This document shows positions 46,438 to 53,646 of a stretch of 64,000 nucleotides of DNA, piece by piece (the first letter of the stretch is position 1; each line of letters starts with the position of its first letter). Source of the stretch: Vibrio palustris. GTDB taxonomy: Bacteria; Pseudomonadota; Gammaproteobacteria; Enterobacterales; Vibrionaceae. The translations under genes and the position numbers were made by a program. The DNA lies in NCBI RefSeq assembly GCF_024346995.1, contig NZ_AP024888.1, positions 186,001 through 250,000 of the forward strand, read 5' to 3'. The notes beneath the pieces were generated by a model. It did no database searches, was not told the DNA's origin, and worked only from the letters and a program-made list of their open reading frames with translations.

Positions 46438-46454
46438 CAGCATGGACTAACTCA

Positions 46455-47357
46455 ATGAATGAAAACCTCAACTTCGCCATACTAGTTGATGGCGAGAATG
46501 CTCAATCTAAAAAGTATACTGACATTCTTAATGAAGTCGGACGTAAAGGAAGCATAGCGATCAAATGGGTATATGCTGACTGGACTTTACCTAATAACCG
46601 GGGCTGGAAAGATATTCTGCTGGATACTGGTTCTTCCCCGAAGCAACAGTTCCATATTGCAAAAGATTCGGTTGACCATGCTCTTATAATGGATGCTATC
46701 GAGATTATCTGCACCAATGACAAAATTAATGCTTTGTGCATTGTAAGCAGCGATGGAGGTTTCGCAGGTTTGGCGCAAAGAACGCGAGAGAAAGGGCTCC
46801 ACGTTATGGCAGTTGGTAAGTCAGACACGCCTTCTCATTTCCGTAATGCATGCCACAACTTTGTGTATGTGGAAAATTTGTCTCTGGATGACAATCAAGA
46901 TGAAGATAGCACTGTAGGCAATCAATCAGACGATTTGGAAAACTTGTTGCTCAGAGCTTATTGGCAGCTTGTTGGCGATTCCGACTGTGTATATATGGGG
47001 GATTTAGGTACAAAATTAAAACAACTAGATAGTGCTTTTGATTCAAGAAACTATGGTTACCGAACTCTGAAAAAATTAATTCAAAACGCTTCAACACCAT
47101 TGGTAACTACCAGTGAAAGTGAAGACCGTTGTTACGTTAGTTTGATTGAAGAGAAAGGCTATATAAAAGCTACACCAAGACGAGCAAATAATTATGCTTT
47201 TATTATCCATCAAGGGCATGAGTATTACTTTAGAAAAGAAGATTTACTTTATAATAATCAATGGGAAATAATTAAAGAAGGACAAGAAGTTATCTTCCAA
47301 CGTTCAGCTAAATGCAATGGTAAATCACCAGGGGCATCGAATGTCAGGTGCATTTAA
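46455..47357 (+). CDS. NYN-domain nuclease with LOTUS/OST-HTH and cold-shock-like domains
   Basis: 300 residues, three parts. Residues 5-140: a NYN (PIN-like) RNase domain with the acidic set D12 (ILVDGENA), D80 (HALIMDAIEI) and D100 (IVSSDGGFAGLAQRTRE). Residues 158-230: LOTUS/OST-HTH-like segment (LENLLLRAYWQLVGDSDCVYMGDLGTKLKQLDSAFDSRNYGYRTLKKLI). Residues 234-300: an OB/cold-shock-like segment with GYIK, YAFI, YYFRKEDLL, GQEVIFQRS and a closing SPGASNVR that mirrors the KGPxAxNV end of CSPs. The combination predicts an RNA-targeting nuclease. Follows the 28-aa peptide gene and has its own terminator. Confidence 0.82.
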   Translation: MNENLNFAILVDGENAQSKKYTDILNEVGRKGSIAIKWVYADWTLPNNRGWKDILLDTGSSPKQQFHIAKDSVDHALIMDAIEIICTNDKINALCIVSSDGGFAGLAQRTREKGLHVMAVGKSDTPSHFRNACHNFVYVENLSLDDNQDEDSTVGNQSDDLENLLLRAYWQLVGDSDCVYMGDLGTKLKQLDSAFDSRNYGYRTLKKLIQNASTPLVTTSESEDRCYVSLIEEKGYIKATPRRANNYAFIIHQGHEYYFRKEDLLYNNQWEIIKEGQEVIFQRSAKCNGKSPGASNVRCI

Positions 47358-47413
47358 TGAAAGACTCATACCGTTTGGAGTGTTGTCATTTGATGTGACA
47401 AACGAGGATGTAG

Positions 47414-47436
47414 AAAGTTACTCAGGTAACTTTTTA
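47414..47436 (+). terminator. Terminator of the NYN gene
   Basis: Eight-bp stem AAAGTTAC / GTAACTTT with loop TCAG and a T run, 57 bases after the NYN stop. Confidence 0.7.
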
Positions 47437-48025
47437 TTTTCCTAGAAAAAATTATGAAAATTCTAGATCGAAAAAATGATCCAAACACCAGTATGGTTCT
47501 TCAAGATCAACTTTAAATTGTATCCGGCTGTACTGCCTCTTTGTGACCACTTTGGGCTGAGATTCCGTATTCTCAGGTTCAAAATGGGACAGAAGCGAAC
47601 TAGAGGTTTGCTTGATTATGTACTTAAGAGGCAGTTACTTGAGAAGGTGAGCACCACGATCACTTCTCGATAGATGGGCGATGTACTTAGATTATCGATC
47701 CTACTAAGGCCGGTTACTAATCCCCAGTTCGCTAATAGTTTCGACGACTGAAGCTAGTGTAGTTTTTGCAAACGTTTCTACTTTATCCATGATTCTCCCC
47801 TTCTTACCAAGGCTACGGCTTGGCTCCGATGTTGTTAGCAATAATAGGTTTTTGGTTAAGTTCAGACCTGCCAACAAAAAAAGGCGAATGGTTCAATAGT
47901 AACCAGTGCGGTTTCTGACACCGCGTCACTTCCTGCTAGCCTAAGCACACAGGCCTAAAATGTTAAATTAGTTCTCATTCTTCGTCAAAGATTTACGTAA
48001 AACACCAATTGTCCATTCCCGTTGC
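47437..48025. other. Remnant-like intergenic region between NYN gene and recombinase fragment
   Basis: About 590 bases without a recognised gene apart from a 28-codon minus-strand ORF with a good ribosome site (separate entry). The plus-strand frame at 47476-47673 has no ribosome site and no family resemblance. The mosaic look suggests repeated insertion and deletion. Confidence 0.4.
47704..47790 (-). CDS. Small ORF of 28 codons with strong ribosome site
   Basis: Minus-strand ORF MDKVETFAKTTLASVV followed by ETISELGISNRP. AAGGGGAG lies five to six bases before its ATG, the best Shine-Dalgarno in this neighbourhood. The peptide is amphipathic. It may be a genuine small gene or the start of a gene truncated by rearrangement. 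Confidence 0.35.
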   Translation of the reverse strand: MDKVETFAKTTLASVVETISELGISNRP

Positions 48026-48502
48026 GTGAGCGGATGGTCTGGAGGTTATAGGAATAGTGAGACAATCGTTATTACCACTCGTCAGAGATTGGAGATAATG
48101 ATGGTACATAAACGGGTTCAATGCACACAAAGAAGAACAGGTATTGCTGTTCAATTCGAAATTGCCCCGATAACTCAGCAAAGCTTAAGCCATTGGATAT
48201 ATCACAGCACCCTTGAACCAAGAGACTTTTTATTTCCGAGTCTCCGGAAAGGAAACCAATCTTTAAGTTATTCCTATTATCGAAAAGTCATTAAATCCTG
48301 GGCCGAAAAGTTAGGTTTAAATGTTGGTTTATACGGTACACACTCAATGCGAAGGACGAAAGCCACATTGATTTATGCAAGAACGAAAAATATCCGAGCA
48401 GTGCAAATGCTGCTAGGTCATACAAAAATCGATAACACAATAAGTTATCTTGGAATTGAGGTTGAAGATGCTTTAAAACTTTCCCTTGAGACGGATAGTT
48501 AA
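48026..48502 (+). pseudogene. Truncated tyrosine recombinase/integrase
   Basis: C-terminal catalytic part of a small tyrosine recombinase. Recognisable sequence begins near 48110 (RVQCTQRRTGIAVQFEI) and includes the H-x-x-R box GTHSMRRTKA, the second histidine in MLLGHTKI, and the nucleophile tyrosine in ISYLGIEVEDAL. The first catalytic arginine and its preceding helices, expected just upstream, are absent; the first 25 or so codons are unrelated. Intact relatives of this short family are about 190-200 residues. Probably inactive, a sign of past mobility in this segment. Confidence 0.75.
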
Positions 48503-48694
48503 TGGTTTATTGGCTTAAACGGTAGCATTCGGTCAGCTTTTTAATCAAATACTTGCCTGAAAGCTGCCTCAAAATCATTCAGCATCCAATTCCTGACTAC
48601 TTTCTCATGTCAGTTCTTGACCTACATTTACCAATAGCCGATTATGAGCATGATCGAATACTTATGATTATACAGACATGTCTGCAATTTATGA

Positions 48695-50497
48695 GTGGAA
48701 GGAGGAATAAGACCTATAGAACAGTATATGACGTCTGTATTTTATGAATATATTATAAAGACAATGTCTGCTGAAAAGACACTGTTAGCCGCTCGAGAAT
48801 TTATCATCATGTCAAAGCAATCTGAAAATTTAAAAATTGGACTTCTGGATAATGGATCTCATTCATTAAAAAGAGGTTTTGAAATGTGGACACAATGGGA
48901 AGAAAGCGAAGATGCTTGGCTTTTAAAAGAAGCCGTTATTTGGGTCCATCACGGTATAGAACTGGTTTTAAAACAGCTATTAGTTCAAACAAATGAGTTC
49001 TTGGTATTCCAGGATGTAAATAAAGCGGTTGAAAGACTCGGAATTCTTAGAAATAAACGCGGAATGAAAAATGCGGGTATTCTGGATCTATTTGACCATG
49101 ATGACAAGGTTATGTCAGTAGGTTTTAGAAGCTTAATCGAACGTGCAGCAATAACCTTGTCAATTAGTGAGCTTGAAGAAGGTGGGGTATTAAGATCGAA
49201 GATTGATCGTTTGACCCGGTATAGAAACAAAATTGTCCATTTTTCTCTAGAGCTGGACGTGATTGAAGTTTCAAGTTTATTGTCCGATCTTCTTAACCCA
49301 TTATTGTCTGTACTGGCAAGAGAGATAAATGATCACAATTTTAAACAAGTAGTTATCCCAAAAATTATGAAACTGGCTCAGCCGATACAGAAGTATCTAG
49401 AGTTTGTTAGAAGTAATATTGTGGATAGTGCTATAACTGCTACTAAACAAGCTTTACCTCCAAAGGGCAGTGGTAAAGCTGGGGTGGTGGTTCAAGTAAT
49501 GGGTAGTGGTTTGAGTATTTCCCTACTCATGTATCTGAAAGAAATAAGAGAGCTGTGTGCGCTTAAAGATTACTCTGTTGTTATTCTAGTTGACAGAAAA
49601 ATTTTAGAGAGTCAGTTGCTTAAAGCCATTACGGAGAATAGTGATATTTGCCCGATGGTTCCTAGCAGTAAAGGTGAATTAATTGAGTTGCTAAATTCAA
49701 ATTTATCTAATGTCATAATAACGACAATTCAAAAAGTTGACCCTAATTATTTAGCCGATAAAAATACCCTCTTCATTGGTTATAACTTGCTTCCCGGAAC
49801 AGAGAAATTACTTTCTTTTTCTTCTATTGGTGTTCGTATCTTGTTCACCAATATCCTTTCACCTAGAGACATTGAGATTTATGGTGACATCGTAGGTATG
49901 TATGATCTTCAGCAAGCAATGCTCGATGATGTGCTTAAACCTATTAAGATTGAAAAAATCGAATTTCCATTAGATCAGGTTGATTCTTATAAACAGATCG
50001 ATCAGGAGATGTACGAACTAAGTGATGGTTTCGATTATATACATAGAAGCCCCCCTTTTTTAAAGACTTGTGCTCTAAAAATTATTCAGCATTTTGAGTT
50101 GCGCAAGGAAGTGGTGCACGGAAAGGCCATCATCATTGTGAGAGATCTCGATGCAGCGACTCTATTGCTGGAATGCATATTAGAGTTACGGCCTGATTGG
50201 AGAGAAGAAGATATTCGAAATATGGTCGTCAGTACAATATCATCTCGTAATTCATTTGATGAAAGTAACTTTATACTCAATACGTTTCAGGATAAAGATA
50301 GCTCTCTTTCACTATTGATTGGAACAGGAAGCTACCTGATAGGTTATGATAATCGTTATATTAATACGGTGTACGTTACTTGCCCAATTTCCAATCAATT
50401 GCAATATAGACTCGTAGGTTTAACGAGTCGGTATGACGAAGGTAAATCTGAAAATATAATCGTGGACTTTATTGGTTTAGATTGGTCGATCAAATAA
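48695..50497 (+). CDS. HEPN-like domain fused to degenerate HsdR-like SF2 helicase
   Basis: 600 residues from a GTG at 48695; internal ATGs at 48764 and 48809 are plausible true starts. Residues 50-215 look HEPN-like: VHHGIELVLKQLLV and the Rx4H motif R177-NKIV-H182 (RYRNKIVHF), the catalytic signature of HEPN RNases. Residues 260-600 follow the order of a type I restriction motor (HsdR), but with every ATPase motif altered. The P-loop is GSGLS (270-274, Lys lost); VVILVDRKILESQL and ITTIQK are kept; the DEAH box is replaced by IGYNLL; TATP by TNILSP; GKAIIIVRD at 476-484; motif VI lacks paired arginines (YRLVGLTSRYDEGK). An attC-like site follows the stop. Function unknown; a toxin or anti-phage effector is inferred. 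Confidence 0.75.
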   Translation: MEGGIRPIEQYMTSVFYEYIIKTMSAEKTLLAAREFIIMSKQSENLKIGLLDNGSHSLKRGFEMWTQWEESEDAWLLKEAVIWVHHGIELVLKQLLVQTNEFLVFQDVNKAVERLGILRNKRGMKNAGILDLFDHDDKVMSVGFRSLIERAAITLSISELEEGGVLRSKIDRLTRYRNKIVHFSLELDVIEVSSLLSDLLNPLLSVLAREINDHNFKQVVIPKIMKLAQPIQKYLEFVRSNIVDSAITATKQALPPKGSGKAGVVVQVMGSGLSISLLMYLKEIRELCALKDYSVVILVDRKILESQLLKAITENSDICPMVPSSKGELIELLNSNLSNVIITTIQKVDPNYLADKNTLFIGYNLLPGTEKLLSFSSIGVRILFTNILSPRDIEIYGDIVGMYDLQQAMLDDVLKPIKIEKIEFPLDQVDSYKQIDQEMYELSDGFDYIHRSPPFLKTCALKIIQHFELRKEVVHGKAIIIVRDLDAATLLLECILELRPDWREEDIRNMVVSTISSRNSFDESNFILNTFQDKDSSLSLLIGTGSYLIGYDNRYINTVYVTCPISNQLQYRLVGLTSRYDEGKSENIIVDFIGLDWSIK

Positions 50498-50500
50498 ACA

Positions 50501-50572
50501 GGCTAACAAGTTGCTCCACGCGGATAAATTAATCGCTGCGCTCCTAATTTACCAGTGAACAAGGCGTTATGC
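50501..50572 (+). repeat. attC-like integron recombination site
   Basis: 72 bases with left core GGCTAAC (RYYYAAC) and right core GTTATGC (close to GTTRRRY). Arms are imperfectly complementary (for example GGATAAATTA on the left pairs with TAATTTACC on the right). It begins four bases after the HEPN-helicase stop, as expected for a gene cassette. Confidence 0.65.
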
Positions 50573-50605
50573 GGGCAAACGTTAATCATAAAAAGGACTT
50601 TAGAC

Positions 50606-51283
50606 GTGAAATTAGAAAATGTTGTTCCTTGGGGACGAACGCTCAAAGAATATGAGCTAATGTTTAAAATACTTGAAGAAGATAAAGAGAAAAGAATCCT
50701 TGGATGTGGTGATGGTCCTGCAAGTTTTAATGCAGAATTGACCCAAAGTGGGTGCTATGTAGTTTCAATTGACCCTATTTATCAGTTTTCTAAGCAGCAA
50801 ATAAGCCGTAGGATCGATGAAGTCCGCCCGATAATAATGCAGCAGCTAACGAAAAATTTGGATGGTTACGTTTGGGATGTATTAGGTTCTCCGCAGGCGT
50901 TAGAGAACACTAGAATGATGGCAATGAACCACTTTTTAGCCGATTATGAAGATGGTAAAAATTCGCAAAGGTACGTTAGTGGCTCACTGCCTCACCTTCC
51001 ATTTGACGACAAAGAATTTGATCTAGCATTGTGTTCTCACTTTTTGTTTCTTTATGACGAGCATTTATCTGAACTAGAACATATTCAAGCTATTATCGAG
51101 CTTGTTCGCGTATCACAAGAGGTTAGGATATACCCTTTGATTTCGTTAAATGGTAAACCCTCAAGTTACTTATCTGGGGTGGTTAGGCACTTAGAGAGCC
51201 TTGGTATTTCTGTAAGCCTAAAAAGTGTTGAATATGAGTTTCAAAAAGGCGCAACTCAGATGCTTGTGGTAAAAGCCGCATAA
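50606..51283 (+). CDS. Class I SAM-dependent methyltransferase-like protein
   Basis: 225 residues from GTG 50606, preceded by AAAGGA at eight bases; the frame is open further upstream, but that part lies in the attC-like site. SAM-binding motif I is RILGCGDGPASFNAEL (GxGxG form CGDGPASF), motif II has YVVSIDPIYQFS with an acidic residue after the strand, and LPHLPFDDKEFDLALCSHFLFLY is the motif IV region of small-molecule methyltransferases. An AT-rich cassette gene between two attC-like sites and hence probably mobile. Substrate unknown; modification of a toxin, RNA or metabolite is possible. Confidence 0.75.
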   Translation: MKLENVVPWGRTLKEYELMFKILEEDKEKRILGCGDGPASFNAELTQSGCYVVSIDPIYQFSKQQISRRIDEVRPIIMQQLTKNLDGYVWDVLGSPQALENTRMMAMNHFLADYEDGKNSQRYVSGSLPHLPFDDKEFDLALCSHFLFLYDEHLSELEHIQAIIELVRVSQEVRIYPLISLNGKPSSYLSGVVRHLESLGISVSLKSVEYEFQKGATQMLVVKAA

Positions 51284-51337
51284 CAAACGAGTAAGGAATC
51301 AACATACTTTTCCTAATATGACAAAACCTTGTTAGAT
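51278..51337 (+). repeat. Second, shorter attC-like site
   Basis: Begins with GCATAACAAACG, which contains the stop codon of the methyltransferase gene and is the exact complement of a GTTATGC-type end. It ends at GTTAGAT, a perfect GTTRRRY. Internal AAGGAA / TTTCCT words can pair. Arms are weak, so it may be decayed. Confidence 0.4.
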
Positions 51338-51360
51338 CTGATGATCTAACAAGGTTTTGT
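51321..51360. repeat. 18-bp perfect inverted repeat
   Basis: The arms at 51321-51338 and 51343-51360 are perfectly complementary around TGAT; each contains CTTGTTAGATC or its complement. No T run follows on either strand outside the stem. It overlaps the end of the second attC-like site, so it may be an inverted attC end or a terminator-like element. Confidence 0.75.
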
Positions 51361-51580
51361 CCAAAAATGTGTTTGTGTAGAATTACCGTCACAGTTACTA
51401 CATGAGATACTGTGAGAGTGTATTGTAGGGTGTTATTCCGAACCTAAACATGACCTCGCGAGTGGAGATTGGCAAGGCGTAGCGTTACAACGTGAGGCCA
51501 AATGCTGACCATCTTCGCTAGGGTCACGCATTGAAAACCTCGATTACCTCATTCAGTTGGGTGATAACGCAAGGATGCGT

Positions 51581-52357
51581 ATGGGAAAAAAAGATTTATC
51601 TAACATGGGATCCGCTCACGTTTCTATTGAGACATTCGCAGGCGAACCTTGTATTGTTAAAAAGGGGGCTTCGGACGTCGAAATGGCTTTTTACCAGTTT
51701 GCTGCTGGGGCATTAGCAGGCGTAAATACTCCCAAATTACGCCATGCCAGTGGCAATCATTTAGTGATAGAGTATATCCCTCATCGCATTACGCTCGATG
51801 GCCTGCATGCCAATACCAGTACCTTTGAACAATTAGCTTGTATTCATCATTCGACCTACCAACCTCATTTTCCAATCACGACCCACTCTTGGAATGCAGG
51901 CTCGACTGACTCTGCCATGCAGGTCTTAAACTTGCCTCAGGTAACTCAAGATTCGATAAGAACCATTGAGCAATTATCCTGTGAACTGTTCAACGATAAC
52001 GTATTGATCTCTGGCGATACCAATGAAGGCAACTGGGGAGTTAGAGATAATGGCGAATTGGTGTTGTTTGATTGGGAGCGGTTTGGTGTGGGCAGTCCTG
52101 CCATTGATTTGGCGCCCTTGGTGAGAGGATTAGGAAGCGTCAGTGAGTATGAATGCATCATAGAGCGTTATGCTCGATACTCGGGCTCCTTTTCTCAAGA
52201 TAAATTACTCAGGCAGTTGATTTTGGCGAAAGTTTGGCTAATTGTAGACGTCACGAATATTTTGGCTCGTCGAGCGAAATCATCCGCCTCTATTTACTTT
52301 GATTGGTATAGAACGCATGTTCCTCATTGGTTGATGTCCGTAGAAAAGAGAATATAA
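51581..52357 (+). CDS. Aminoglycoside/choline-kinase-like phosphotransferase
   Basis: APH-fold kinase-like protein of 258 residues. The Brenner region is ISGDTNEGNW (D146, N151) followed by LFDWERFGVG (D164), corresponding to HGDLxxxN and the metal-binding aspartate. The usual histidine is serine here. A candidate ATP lysine lies in CIVKKG (27-28). I chose ATG 51581 because AAGGA lies five bases upstream; ATGs at 51557 and 51575 are alternatives. Natural substrates of such proteins include choline, thiamine and sugars; nothing indicates antibiotic resistance. First gene after the accessory segment. Confidence 0.78.
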   Translation: MGKKDLSNMGSAHVSIETFAGEPCIVKKGASDVEMAFYQFAAGALAGVNTPKLRHASGNHLVIEYIPHRITLDGLHANTSTFEQLACIHHSTYQPHFPITTHSWNAGSTDSAMQVLNLPQVTQDSIRTIEQLSCELFNDNVLISGDTNEGNWGVRDNGELVLFDWERFGVGSPAIDLAPLVRGLGSVSEYECIIERYARYSGSFSQDKLLRQLILAKVWLIVDVTNILARRAKSSASIYFDWYRTHVPHWLMSVEKRI

Positions 52358-52565
52358 CAGCGGTTCAGACAAACTTGCGGTGAACCTTCACGATAGGAGC
52401 CCGATTGAGCGTGTCATATCCAGCGGTTTATATTCACGTTTTATGAGAAGCCATTCCAGTCGATGTCTATAATGTCTGATATTATCGGTTTGGCGCTATG
52501 TGTCTCTAAGGAGGCAGTGTTTATGCACTGTTGTATGAGACGTTACTTATAAGGAGTATGGGACC

Positions 52566-53153
52566 ATTAAATACATCTGGATTATCATTTATGTTGCTGG
52601 GTTAATTTGGTCTGGTATACATCCCAAAGATCAATTTACTTGGTTTCTTGAGGTGGCCCCCGCGTTAATTGGCGGTGTACTGCTCGTCGCGTCATATCAC
52701 TCATTTAGGCTGACGCAACTTGTCTATTGGTTGATTCTATTGCATTGCATCGTTCTGATGATTGGTGCTCATTACACCTACGCTGAAGTCCCGTTGTTCG
52801 ATGGAATATTGGGATCAGAACGCAACAACTACGATAAAGTTGGTCATTTTTTCCAAGGCTTTGTTCCCGCTTTATTGGCGAGAGAAATACTCATCCGTAA
52901 AGGCGTCGTCAATGGAAAACGTTGGTTGGGGTTCATTGTTGTTTCAATCTGTTTAGCCTTCAGTGCATTTTACGAGCTCATAGAGTGGTGGGTGGCTTTA
53001 ACGACGGGTGATGATGCCGAGGCATTTCTTGGGACCCAAGGTTATGTATGGGACACGCAATCGGATATGGGGCTTGCTTTGCTAGGCTCAATAAGCTCGC
53101 TGCTCTTGTTATCCAGACGTCATAATGCTCAATTAAACAAAGTTACCCGCTAA
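52566..53153 (+). CDS. DUF2238 (YjdF-like) membrane protein, apparent AUU start
   Basis: Inner-membrane protein of about 195 residues with five or so helices. The DUF2238 hallmark RNNYDKVGHFFQGFVPALLAREILIRKG and FYELIEWWVALTTGDDAEAFLGTQGYVWDTQSDM are intact. The family-like N-terminus KYIWIIIYVAGLIWSGIHPKDQFTWFLEVAP is encoded upstream of the first in-frame GTG (52653), but that stretch has no ATG, GTG or TTG. The only position fitting a start is ATT 52566, with AAGGAG nine bases upstream. So it either uses AUU or has lost its ATG to a point mutation. Function unknown. Confidence 0.72.
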   Translation: MKYIWIIIYVAGLIWSGIHPKDQFTWFLEVAPALIGGVLLVASYHSFRLTQLVYWLILLHCIVLMIGAHYTYAEVPLFDGILGSERNNYDKVGHFFQGFVPALLAREILIRKGVVNGKRWLGFIVVSICLAFSAFYELIEWWVALTTGDDAEAFLGTQGYVWDTQSDMGLALLGSISSLLLLSRRHNAQLNKVTR

Positions 53154-53311
53154 GTAATAAGGGGGATAACTGTTCGCTAGTGCCAGAGCGCAGATAAGTA
53201 CGTTGGATATTTGATTGCCTCAATGTTTGGGTTCGACCGAAATGCAGAAGATACGTGGCGATACAGCCTTTGATGAAATAGAAGAGGGGACTCAAGAGTC
53301 GTTAGCGCATT

Positions 53312-53563
53312 ATGGCTAAACCTAATAAAAAAGGCCCAACACGTACCGTTGATATCACTTGTGCGAAATGCCGCACGTTACTTTATAAATATCGTAAAGG
53401 CGGTAAAGGCGCGTTAGTAAAGTGTTTTATTGAACGTATCGTTGAAGATCACACGACTAGCACTTGTCAGTGTCCTGGCTGCGGACAGGTGTTTGCCCGT
53501 GAAATGCTGATACGAGGAACGCCAGCGTACAAAATGATAGGTGGTAAAGTACACATGAAATAG
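53312..53563 (+). CDS. Small zinc-ribbon protein
   Basis: 83-residue basic protein with a probable zinc ribbon: C17-AK-C20 and C54-PG-C57 (CQCPGCGQVF), plus extra cysteines at 38 and 52. RTLLYKYRKGGKGALVKC between them fits the beta hairpin of a Zn-ribbon. No signal or membrane segment. Probably nucleic-acid or protein binding; related short proteins are annotated as hypothetical. Stands alone between DUF2238 and a convergent GGDEF gene. Confidence 0.7.
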   Translation: MAKPNKKGPTRTVDITCAKCRTLLYKYRKGGKGALVKCFIERIVEDHTTSTCQCPGCGQVFAREMLIRGTPAYKMIGGKVHMK

Positions 53564-53646
53564 GCTGACAGCATATCGCCAGCCTGCGGAACTAGCCTAT
53601 TGTTTATGACGCGGTGGGCGAGTCAATGTGTCATGGTAGCGCCGCT

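Noticed and set aside
47476..47673. 65-codon plus-strand frame between the NYN gene and the recombinase
   Set aside because: No ribosome site and no recognisable domain.
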